DNA from: Geosiphon pyriformis
Taxonomy: Eukaryota; Glomeromycota; Glomeromycetes; Archaeosporales; Geosiphonaceae
Direction: 5' to 3'
DNA: 64,000 nt
Assembly (NCBI GenBank): GCA_016748015.1
Contig: JAAOMT010000129.1
Coordinates: 669,280-733,279 of the forward strand
Below, in pieces: positions 46,501 to 56,916 of the stretch. Position 1 is the first letter of the stretch; the number at the start of each line of letters is the position of its first letter. A model generated the notes under the pieces. That model was not told the origin of the DNA. It was given only the letters and a program-made list of their open reading frames with translations, and did not search any database. Made by a program: the position numbers and the translations under genes.

Positions 46501-48397
46501 GAAATAATTGGTACAATCGACAAAATTACCCAGGACTTATCATATCAGCAGGTGAAATATTTGATTTTTATTTGAATGATTTTATTATGAAGTAAGCACA
46601 TAAAACTAACTTCTTTATCTTCGAAAAGGTTCAAACTTTCTATGAAGCAGTTGGGTATATGGTTTCTGCACAGACCCAAAAAGTTGTTCAAGAACGGTTG
46701 ATTAAATCATTGATGGAACAGCCTAATATGGCGGTATGTGAAGATTTCTATTTTTATATTGGCTTAAAAATATTTTTCCTTTTTAATCGAAGACCTTTGT
46801 CAGTGGGATCAACGAATCAACGAAATCAGTCAAAATCTGGCATTACTTGATGTTCCCGACAATGTTAAAATGCTTGGTCACATTCTCAAAACCAACGTGG
46901 CAGCATGTAGCTCCATTGGTGCAGGTTATTTAATCCAGCTAGAGAGAATATATTTTGCTTTATTACAGTTATATCAATACGTAAGCAAACGGATATCAAA
47001 CACAATAATTGACCAAGGTATGGCTTATTTACTTGTTTTTATTTATCAATAATGTATTCAGATAGTATTTTCACTATATGTAGGTTTAGTTGCTACAAAA
47101 ACACCGCGAATACGAGGTTGGAGAACAATCAAAAAGGAAACTCTCAAATTGATGGAAACATACATCAATAAAGCTGAAGATCTCGATACAGTTGCTACAC
47201 AAATGTTACCCACATTTTTCGAAGCTGTACTGATCGACTATAATTTAAATGTTGAACCTGCTAGAGATGCTGAAGTTCTTAGCGTAATGGCAACCATTAT
47301 CACAAAGCTTGGGGTAAGCTCAAATAAAATCAATAGTTCCAAATTTGGATATCTAGCTCTGAATAAAATTTCCGTTACATTAAACATTTCTCACTGTCAC
47401 CAGCCTTTAATCACCACCAAAGTTCCGAATATTCTCAGTGCTGTATTCGAATCCACTCTCAATATGATTAACAAGGACTTCTCCGAATACCCAGAACATC
47501 GTGTTGGCTTTTTTAAACTTATTCGCTCAATCAATCTGAATTGCTTTGATGGTAAGCGTGTAAAAGTATCTCCAGTGACGATTCACCACTCCAAAATTTA
47601 ATATATTTCTTTTGCAAATTAGCATTGCTTACATTACCACCAGCACAATTCAAGCTTATCATGGACAGTATTGTTTGGGCAATCAAGCATACGATGCGTG
47701 ATATTGCGGATATTGGCCTATTCATCTGTTTGGAATTGCTTAATAATGTATCTAATCAAGATATCAACACAGCTAATATGTTCTATCAACAGTATTTTCT
47801 TTGCCTGCTTCAGGATGTATTTTTTGTTTTGACGGATACCGACCACAAAAGCGGTAAGTCATTAACGAGAAATTAAGATGGCGAATCTTTTAGTCGATTT
47901 AAAGATATTTGGTATCTTAGGATTTAAAATGCAAAGCATGGTACTTGCACGCATGTTCCATCTTGTGGAGACGGGAAGTGTTCAAGCGCCATTATTTAAT
48001 CCGACTGAAATTAACGATCCTTCGATGACAAATCCACGATTCTTGAGAGAATATGTGATGAACCTACTGAAGAATGCCTTTCCTCACTTACAAACGTCTG
48101 TATCTATACATCTTTCATTGAACTGTTTTCAACAGCTGACATTTTTTTCATTGTAATAGCACACAAATTCAAGTATTTGTCATGGGACTTTTTGAATTGA
48201 ATCAGGACCACCCCAAATTTAAACTGCATTTGCGTGATTTTCTAATTCAATTGAAGGAGTTCGCCGGGGATAACACAGATCTTTACCTTGATGAACGAGA
48301 AGCAGAGATAGAACAGAAGAAAAAAGAAGAGATGGAAAGTGCCCTAAAAATTCCTGGTCTCGTAAAACCCTTTGATTTGCCGATGGATGAAGAATAG
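43591..48397 (+). CDS. XPO1: Exportin-1 (CRM1), nuclear export receptor, 22 exons, 1071 aa
   Basis: Karyopherin-beta that carries leucine-rich-NES cargo out of the nucleus with RanGTP. Exons: 43591-43596, 43709-43792, 43889-43990, 44061-44133, 44215-44321, 44392-44507, 44580-44814, 44887-45037, 45111-45208, 45284-45403, 45472-45654, 45734-45895, 45975-46050, 46120-46329, 46400-46551, 46629-46733, 46804-47017, 47084-47313, 47404-47551, 47623-47853, 47921-48095, 48160-48397. Phases join perfectly to 3216 nt, 1071 residues, the same length as human XPO1. Start [16 protein letters not shown]; the importin-beta N-terminal domain follows ([15 protein letters not shown]). Central HEAT repeats include GSISGAM and [20 protein letters not shown]-terminal CRM1 domain includes [14 protein letters not shown] and [24 protein letters not shown] places the leptomycin-B-reactive Cys at residue 524. 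Introns are 64-112 bp; introns 4, 11 and 14 need GC donors. No lesions, so the gene looks functional. Confidence 0.95.
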
Positions 48398-49158
48398 TTT
48401 CTCAAAATTCTCAAATATGGTATGTATTCACCCGAGATTAAAAAAACTTAAAATCTATCAAGGTTTCTTTTGTGTATTAAAATTAAACAGATTGTGCTTG
48501 GTATGCCGGAAATTATCAATATGGCAACGATAATTTATTGGGCCAGTCTCCTGAGCCCTGAAGGTATTTTTATTCTTCCGTGGAGGCTGTGGGCACTTGG
48601 ATAATAAATAAAACTAGTTCTGGGCAATTTTCCCTCTAGACTGGATTGCGAGATTACTTATAAACCTAAAAAAATGTTGGACTCTCAATGAAACTAAAAA
48701 ATTGTACCAAGGCGTTCCATCTCCACCATTATTTACACGATTTTCCCGCAACAATTATCAAAAAGTATCAGTTTCTGAAATACTATTTGCGTCTTGTTTT
48801 CCTTGGATCTATGTACAAAACTGATTTCGCATGATCATCAGATATGTATATGTAATAAAGAATTCAAAACTAATGTAAAGAGGAGTAAGGAGAAAGATGA
48901 GATTGCGGAGATGATGACTTTTAATATCAAGGGGATAGATATGGAAAAAAAAAAGGAAATCAAAAGTATGTGCCAGAAAGAAATAGGTGCTTATCGCAAG
49001 ATTCCTCGATGACATTGAATAGGGATATTTTCGCCATCGAGCTTGTTTCGCGAATCAATCTTGCACAAGATAAATTGGGAATTTTGCTCTATCCAAAAAA
49101 TAAGATGCGCAACAATAAATAATCCAGACGCATATAAATAATTAAATATTGATAGATT
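48398..49158. other. Intergenic region between convergent genes; XPO1 3' UTR
   Basis: Overlapping AATAAA signals at 48603-48608 and 48607-48612, about 205 bases after the XPO1 stop, are the probable polyadenylation signal. The rest has normal base composition but no convincing gene. A 72-codon frame at 48794-49012 (Lys/Glu-rich, with CICNKEF) has no recognised family and is most likely chance or the tail of an untranslated region. Confidence 0.5.
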
Positions 49159-50895
49159 TCATTCAAAGAAAGCAGCGTCCAAATCCTGCGAACGTCTAAT
49201 AGCGTCGGAACGCTTTTGTTCACGTTGATCTTTAAGTGGCGCAGATATTCAAGAGCAGATTGGTGAGAAAAATCATGGAAAAATCATGAAATTTGGCCGC
49301 TTTCTTACTCTCAATCAGTTGACGATTCCTTGACCTAATTACCTCTAGCATTCTGAAGTATCTGTCGTTCTGCTTGACGCTGCTCTGGGGATCTTTGAAC
49401 ACGGACACCTAAAGCACCATGAACAAGACGCTTGGCGACCATATCAGTAGTGACAGGGCGTGCACGAGGTTGAGCGTTATTTGGATCTATTATGATTGCA
49501 GTAATTTTGAGAGTTAGCCTACCGTTAAAATAACCAACAATGGACCTGCCTTAATTATCCTGAATTTTCAAATAAACTTTAAAGAAGAGATAATGAGACT
49601 TACTTTTTTGAAGAAAATCAGTCGGACCATCATATGGCTTGACCTGTGCTAATTGATTGTTTACATTGTCTAAATAAGCTTTTCGAGCTTAAAACGAAAG
49701 AAAAGTCGAATTAAATATAGACACAAGATAGTGATCAAAAAATATTTGATCTATGGATGGGAACTGAAAAGATATGGTCCAAAATCCATTTGACATACCG
49801 GTGGCAGGATGCTCAAATATTATTAACGCACGTGTGTCATCCATCCATTTTATGCGATACCCACCACGCATGCTTTCGTATTCTTGAAAGATTTCGTGAA
49901 GGTGATGCGTTTTGAAAGATGCCGGAAATTCAAAAACATCCAGAATACGAGTTGAACCTTCATATGCGTCTAATTTGGAGAAGTTTACCTTTTAGTTAAT
50001 TTGAAGAAATTTACGTTTTAAAATATGTCAAAAGGATAACAAACCTGGATCAAAATTAAATTCAATTTTACTACTTTTACTCTTTTTGTGACCTTTTTTA
50101 AATGGTCTAGTACCATTATCAGTTTTCTGCCCATCCAATTTTTGTTTGTCAGATTGCTGTCCATCTGCTTGTGTATAGAGGGACCCTTTAAGGTTCAGCT
50201 CACCATCAGCAAGTCTTTCCCATTCCTCGACGCTTTGTTGTGATTGAAAATTTTCTGATGCAGCTGATGACGAGGAGGTTTCATAATATTGAACAGTGGG
50301 CTTGCTTTCAGTTCCGTTTTGGTTAATCGAGGTGCTTTCAAGGGAAATTGATAGTTTGTTAATTTCATCTGCAAAATTTCCGTCACTGCCCGAGTCACCA
50401 CTTTCAGAACCAGCCTGACCACCATTGCTATTTTGGCGCCTCCCTGATTTTGAATTTTTCTTGCCACTTTTTTGTGGTCTCTCGCCTCCTTTAGGAGGGT
50501 ATTGCCTCAAAGATGTAGCGTCAAAATCACGACCTCTGGGTGTTCGGGATCCTTGCTCTTGTTGGGAATCTGAAGAAGAGGTAGAAGGCCCTCGAAAGGT
50601 GCCCCGACCTTTTCTGACGACGCTAGAGTCTTGGTTGTCGGATTTGTCATAAAAGGAATTATCACCATTATCACCAAACGTGTACTGTTCTTCACCAGTG
50701 AGACTACGGCTTGGATTTTGAACATAATCGCTTCCGGGTCTCCTAAAAGATTAGCAAATTATTTTTATAGATGAGACCATAACGTCCGCTTGTTTGGTGT
50801 TAGAAGAATGCTTGGATGCTGTTTATAACTACTTTATACCTCGTCTGGTCAGCTCCTGTCGGACTTGTTTCTGGAGAAGTGGTCGCAGAGGCCAT
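49159..50895 (-). CDS. R3HCC1L-like protein with RRM-type fold, 6 exons, 407 aa
   Basis: Exons on the minus strand: 50895-50840, 50742-50045, 49969-49799, 49687-49604, 49486-49343, 49229-49159. Phases join to 1224 nt, 407 residues. Residues 1-250 are Ser/Gly/Gln/Lys-rich and disordered in appearance, with a basic KKNSKSGRR patch. From about residue 255: STRILDVFEFPASFKTHHLH, then GYRIKWMDDTRALIIFEHPA, the RRM-like core found at the C-terminus of animal R3HCC1/R3HCC1L. Next VAKRLVHGALGVRVQRSPEQ and a charged helix (AERQILQNARDQREQKRSD), also in the order found in R3HCC1L. No R3H domain is visible. All introns are GT-AG, 75-117 bp. Role unknown; RNA binding is an inference. Convergent with XPO1. 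Family assignment comes from remembered motif order and needs a search. Confidence 0.75.
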
Positions 50896-51375
50896 CGTGT
50901 GAAACGAGTGAGTAGATGTTAAAGAAAGTCTAACTGTTAGATGGTGAAGGTTAAAGCTTCTCTTTTGACACGAACTTTTGGTTGAGTTCGACCAAGAAAG
51001 CCGATAAGATTCTTAGTGTGTGAAAATCAAGTTCTTATTTCGAAATTGGCCACACAAATGGCGCGAGCGGCAATGATTTTCCTAGAATGTAAAAGATTAT
51101 TGTGGTTAGATCATTAAAAACTAGCATCAGCTTCAATTCAGTTTCCACCAAATTTAAAGTTTTTAACCTAACTCCGCTATGTCAAATTCACTCATTAAAA
51201 AATTTTTTGTTTTGTATTGCGCAATAGTATTAAGTGAAATGGTTAACAGTTACGTGATTTTTTCGAGAAAAACGTCTACTCCATAAAAATGAGTAATTTG
51301 GAAATATTTTTAAAAAATTTTAGTGATGGAAATATCAAAATAGATTCAAGAAATACTTAAATAAAAATATATATG
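50896..51375. promoter_or_regulatory. Upstream region of the R3HCC1L-like gene
   Basis: The first ~220 bp right of the start codon have normal composition and presumably hold the promoter and 5' UTR of the minus-strand gene; no CCAAT or TATA box at a convincing position was recognised. Beyond about 51100 the DNA becomes A+T-rich with no coding similarity. Confidence 0.4.
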
Positions 51376-51494
51376 ATTAAAGAATATCATTAGAATTTTA
51401 GAGTTTTAAAAATTATAACTGGTTGCAACTTTAGACCAAAAGTTGTAGTTCTTAAAAAAAACCAGTTACAACCATTTTGTAGTATTCTTTAATT
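51376..51494. mobile_element. Small inverted-repeat element (MITE-like, 119 bp)
   Basis: Perfect 11-bp terminal inverted repeats ATTAAAGAATA (51376-51386) and TATTCTTTAAT (51484-51494, within one base). Inside are further inverted pairs: AACTGGTT/AACCAGTT and GGTTGCAACTTT/AAAAGTTGTAGTT. The whole segment can fold into a hairpin. It has no coding capacity. A non-autonomous DNA transposon is the simplest reading; a target duplication is not obvious. Confidence 0.45.
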
Positions 51495-51599
51495 AACAAA
51501 ATCAGCTTTAATGGTAAAAGTCAAACATATAATTAAACCATGTGGTAACCAAATTTTTAACAAAAAAATTATAATTCAATATAAAATTGATATTAAGAA

Positions 51600-52074
51600 T
51601 ATTTTTTTATTTGTTTAACGAAATGAGACCCAACGATAATCTACAGATAAAAAACTAAACCATGTTTTTTAACAGTATTTGATAATTTTTTTGCTTATGT
51701 AAATGTGGTTTAATCACAATTCATTAACATACAACATGAAATTGTTTTTATTCTTAATTTTCTGGTAAAAATATTAAAATCAAAATTTAATACATGGCTA
51801 TTTAAAATATATATTAAATGTTAAAATAGTAATAGTTTTAATATTCAAGAAGGTTTTTAAAAATAAAAATAGTTAAACAGTATTTTTTGAAACACTTTTC
51901 CTAAATAAAAACACAAAACAGTTTTAGGCTGCTAAAAAAACATTTTTTTTAGCTTTAAGTAAAAGTTTTTCTTTACCTAAAGTTTTTTTAACCAACTAAT
52001 TAAGACCAGTTTTAATATAATTGCTATTATTGTAAAAAATATCAAAATATTCAATAAAAAATCAGTAGCAAAGT
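51600..52074 (-). mobile_element. 5'-truncated, decayed LINE 3' fragment (LINE C subfamily)
   Basis: TTTAACGAAATGAGACCCAA at 51615-51634 and the following GATAATCTACAGAT parallel the LINE C 3' terminus (AACAAATAAAGCCCAATC, ATTATCTAGTACAT), with the T-rich tail side at 51600. How far right the fragment extends is unclear because the rest is A+T-rich without a readable frame. LINE D is inserted directly to its right. Confidence 0.45.
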
Positions 52075-52227
52075 TATTTTTTTTTATTTTTTTATTTTTT
52101 ATTTTTATTTTTTTACGAGTGAGGTCCAAATGCAACCTAGTGCTATACATCATACAAATGATCTAAACTAGGTGCGAATCATGCACTTTCTACATGTGAC
52201 CAGCCACTCGGACCAGTCAGGACTACA

Positions 52228-55200
52228 CTATACACCTATATGCACAGAAACTAGATCTTCAATACCTGAAAAAAATGGACAAAACTTACGAAACCCAAAA
52301 CCAACTCCAAAAGCCTCAGCCACCTCCAGCAATCTGACCACACCAGCCGAAAACACCATAGACAAACCAGAAACTGAAGCAGGAGTGGAGTCATTACGTG
52401 GAATCAAACTGTGCCTTTCCATAAATGCTCGGTGTCTGGCCCGGACCAACCAAACATCATCCCAAAATGCTAGACAAAACTTACACACAAAGCTTACAAT
52501 CCTCCTAGCACCCTTCTTAGAATCTTTAAAGACCGAGACAGACTCACGAAACCATTCATCGAAAACAAAGCCCTTATACAGAGCAACACCAACTTCAACC
52601 TCAGAAACACAAGAAGCCAAGACCTGTAAGACACATAAAGAAGAGCGAGAAAGACCAGAAAAAGCCTCCCAAGCTGAAACATGTGCGCCCAACAAACGAG
52701 CACGGCTAACGGCATCCTGAGAACATGAAAAGACATGATCCGAGGTCTCAACATCACCACAAAACAGACAGACCACACTGGGGTATCTCCTATCATATAA
52801 ATGCTTGCATACAGCAACAGGAAGCTGATGATGGAGAGCCTTTATAAAGTAAGTACGACAGCCTGCCGTGTGCATGCTGGTAAAACCGGATGCCAAGTGA
52901 GAATCGGGGTGCCACACCATAGAAGACTTAGACCAATTGATATTAGCACGCAAACTATCATCCACAACACAAAAACCCACTCCAATCTCCCAATGAGCTC
53001 AATGAACTGACCAGAAAACATCACGAACAAAGTGTCTAGAATTACCAAAAACTGCTGTACCACCAGCACACAGAAAACGTTTACTGACTAAATAAGGTAG
53101 GCACCAAGCAGAGAGAGCAGCACCTTTGGCAAGCGTATCAGCATGCTCGTTATCTGAGACACTTGAATGACTTTTCACCTTAACCCAATTCACATCCAAA
53201 TTCTTTTGACGAATGACAGTGGCAATGTGACAATGCTTGATCCAACAGTGGTTCCTGAAATCCAGATGAACCAGTGAAGACTCTGACCTACATGCATCCA
53301 AAACAGCCTGGCTATCCGAGAACAAGTCAATCAAACGAGAAAAAGAAACACACTCCAGGACCAAAGCTATGGCTTGCAGTTCTGTCAGAGTAGAAGAAAC
53401 CAAACCAGACACCCCAACACCCAAACCCAAGTTAATGTCCTCAAAAAAAACAGCAGCACCTGCTCTCATGTCAACAGTGCCCAGACCAGAAAGAGATCCA
53501 TCCATATACACAGAAAGGCAGGCAGCATTAATGGTTGGCAAAGTGTCACGAATCACACCAAAATCATGAGAAAGACGAATATCAGACACAGCATGACCAT
53601 CCACCAAAGAAGAACTTGAGGAGAGAGGCACAACACTACCAAGAAAGCGAATGGAAAGATTAAACAAGAAAGGGACTGGACCGCGAGGGTCCAGCCTCTT
53701 CCAATGCTTGAAGGTCCCCCAACTAAAAACATCACCATTATGGTCACAAAGCTGTTTCACAAAAGCAATTCCATAATGCCTAAGCAAAGAGATGCACTTA
53801 AAAAAACAGAATTTACCAAGAACCAAAGACATAGGAATACCACACCGATGACGAAAAGCACAAGCTAGAGGGCCTTCCAAAGACAAATCACACCCAGAAA
53901 AAATGTGAACCACACCTGCCAAAAAATTATCCGAGGGACTGATACCAACACGAGCCGGAAACAGCAAGAAATGACAAGGATGCCAGCTGAAAACCTGGAG
54001 ATCATGAGACCTATGAGAAAACAAACGACCCAAGACACCAGTAAAATTTGCAAAAGCAACAACGGAGGCCAATTTACTTTCAGCCTGGATCTGTTTGAAC
54101 ATTTTTAAATTGTACAAAGAGGGGTGATGAAGTGCATTACTGGGAAAATCACGTGGCAATCCAGACTTGGACTTTAAGACTTTGCATACCAAAGCATCCC
54201 ATTTATTACAAACACCAACAGGAATGAAACTGAACTGAGTCTTGTAGCTGATGATAGGGAAAAGAACTGCAGACACCAAATATGCACACTGTTTGTCCGA
54301 AATTGCCTTTCTCAAAACAAGATTCACAAAAAACCGTACATCAGCCTGAGCTTTAGCCAAGCTAGGCTTCGAAAGACCCTCAGAAGACAAAAAAATACCC
54401 AAATAGCAATGAGATTTTTCTCTTTTGGCAATGGAAATAGGCACACCACTGATAGTTAAATGAGGATCCAGCACCCAGCAATTGATGAGGATGGCCACCG
54501 TTTTGTCATTGTTTACAGAAATATTGTTAAACCTAAAAAACTCACTAGCAACATCAAGAATGTGTTGTGTAGCAGCCTGGCTGCTACCAACCCAAATAGT
54601 ATCATCAACAAAAGCGCCAGCAGCAAGAAACAAAGACAGCCCAGCTTGAGGATCCACCCGGCCAGTTCGGGATATGAAATAAGAATTCAACCTGTAGCCA
54701 TACACACTATCCTGTCTCTTGACTTCGCACAAAAGTGAATCATAAAAAATACGCCAGAGAAGAGGTGAGAAGACTTCTCCCTGATCCAGCCCATCATGAA
54801 CACAATACCCATTAGTCAAGCCAAAGTCAGTCATCACTCTGTTGATGTGACCATTGTGAATACTGCCAAAAAATCTAATAAATCTGTCACACATTTTGAT
54901 TCTGACTAAACTTCTCTTAAGATGTTCCCAACCAACTGAGTCATAAGCCTTGCACATGTTCTGTAAAACCAGCCAAAGTTCACGGTTCTTCTCCAAGGCA
55001 TCCTCAACCACAGAACTGATAGCAAAAATGGGAGATTGTGTCATCGTATCCTTTAAAACCGAAAAATTGTCCCCATGAAGAACATCAAAAATGCTGCAAG
55101 CCAGAGAGATTCTATCTGAAAGGATCTTAGAAAGAATTTTGTGGGTCGTTTCAATTAAAGCTATAGAATGAGTGTTTGTGAGAACACCCTCTCATTCATA

Positions 55201-56916
55201 TGGTTTAGGAATCATCGAAACCCAAGCTTCTCTCCAAGGCCCAGGGACTGACTCGCCAACCAAACAGAAATTCAAGAGCACCAAAAGCATTTCCAAAACA
55301 GATTTGTCACAATGTTTCCATAATTTGTTGGAGATACCAGAAAGACCAGCCACTTTTCCATCAGGAAGATCCTTAACAACAGTTGACAACTCATCAAAAC
55401 TAATTGAACACATGACATCAGAGAAAGCACCATCAAACACGTAATCTAGAGGCCGATATTGACAAGCCCAATTCTCAGACAAATCAGACACCATTTTACA
55501 TTTTCTGGTCCATCCCTTCATGATTTCGTCCACCTTAGACTTAACCAAAACAGGCTCTAAAATCAACTCATTATCTACAACCAAATGATCCAGAACCACT
55601 TTGTAAAAAGAACGCTCCAAAACACTCCTAATGGTGTGACTCTTGTTCAGCTCAAAACTTTCCATCTTTTTACCAATAGCCTGCTTGATCGAGGATTCCT
55701 CAGCACACTTGGATTCCACTAATTTGAAGGAGCGGTATAATTTTCTTGCTTTGGCCAGTGCAGAACAAATAAGATCAAAATTAGAACCTGAAAGAAACAG
55801 AGACTTAACCACTGATGCATCAGGAGAGTCGAGTCTGTGCCACACCTCCAACAAAGAAGCAAAACCATCACTAGAAGCCAAATGCGAAGTCTTGACCAAC
55901 TTAGAAACCAGCAGCTCCAGCTTGTGAAACCTAGAAGAAGTCTTGATAAACACGCTATCAAAACCTTTGAACCATTTTTTCTTAAATGTACTACCCGCTG
56001 AAAGAACCATAATCTTGCGAACAATGTCCCACATAGCATCCAAATCTGAAAATTTTACTGCCACACCAAAAGCATCCGAGAACATAGAGACATTAGCAGC
56101 TGAGGCATCCCTGAACTCCAACCACTTAGCTTTACATGCACTTTTGACGTCAAACTTCCAATGGTCTTTATTCGCTTGCTTGCGAAGAGAATTCAAACAC
56201 GTATCCAAGAGCCCACCCAAACCCAAATCCACTAAAACAGCTTGATAGTCCATGTCAAAATGCTCACTGACATTCAAAACTTTACGATGCACTATTGCAT
56301 TGACAAGACTCGAAGAGACAAACACGTAATCAATTGTTTTCTTAACACCCCTAGAATTTTCCCAAGTGGGCATTTTTACAGCCGAGCTACCAACTAAAAA
56401 ATTGACTAGACCCAAATCAAAGCATCTTTTGAAACTTGTACTTTTATGAGAGCCGTTTTCATTAAAATCGCCACCGAGAATGACAAAAGAGGATTTATTG
56501 ACAGCCTTTGCAATGAGAGAATTGATTTCACCAGCCTGAGAGAACCATACCACCGAAGAAACACCAGCATAAAGCCCCAAAATTGACACAGAAAGTTTGT
56601 CCTTGAAAAGTAATTTAATGGAAAGGAGCCGACCAGGCACCTCAGAAACCTTACACACATGATGAGCCAAAGAAATGTCCATGATAACTGCAACACCTGC
56701 ACCCAAGTGACCGGAGTTCAAACCAGAAGAGAACACTCGGACACCATCAAACTTGTCTGTAATCCACAGACAAACCCTACTTTTTAATTTTGTTTCAGTA
56801 ATGATAGAGACCAAATTGTTTATTTCCTTATGCCACCTAACAATGTTCTCTTGCTTAGTGGGATTGTTCATGCCCCTGACGTTACATGTAGCAACTTTCC
56901 AGACTAAACTGCTTAT
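52228..56916 (-). pseudogene. LINE D ORF2 (endonuclease, RT, RNase H, zinc motif), three point lesions
   Basis: 1563 codons in one frame. Lesions: the start codon is ATA (56916-56914) where siblings have ATG, a TGA at 55194-55192 in PKPYEWEG (Trp lost), and a TGA at 53001-52999 (an Arg codon elsewhere). All are single transitions. Endonuclease: TETKLKSR, ILGGDFNENGS, IDYVFVSSS; the usual DTDH is DMDY here. RT: DLPDGKVAGLSGISNKLW, NMCKAYDSVGWEHL, catalytic AFVDDTIWVGSS near 54600. RNase H: VYMDGSLSGLG, LTELQAIALVL, LFSDSQAVLDA, VKSHSSVSDNEHAD. C-terminal zinc motif CLFCGDVETSDHVFSC near 52720-52770. Last stop TAG at 52230-52228. Confidence 0.9.

Noticed and set aside
46791-46803. XPO1 exon 17 starting after the AG at 46792
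   Set aside because: That acceptor puts the downstream exon out of frame. The AG at 46802-46803 gives an in-frame join (NMA followed by [11 protein letters not shown]) that fits exportin-1.
48794-49012. 72-codon Lys/Glu-rich plus-strand frame between XPO1 and the R3HCC1L-like gene
   Set aside because: No family, no splice context and no upstream coding continuity; treated as intergenic.
52172-52720. 182-codon plus-strand frame opposite the end of LINE D ORF2
   Set aside because: A similar but broken antisense frame exists in LINE E (60618-61119). Its Thr/Lys/Gln-rich composition mirrors the RNase H/C-terminal codons of the real minus-strand ORF.
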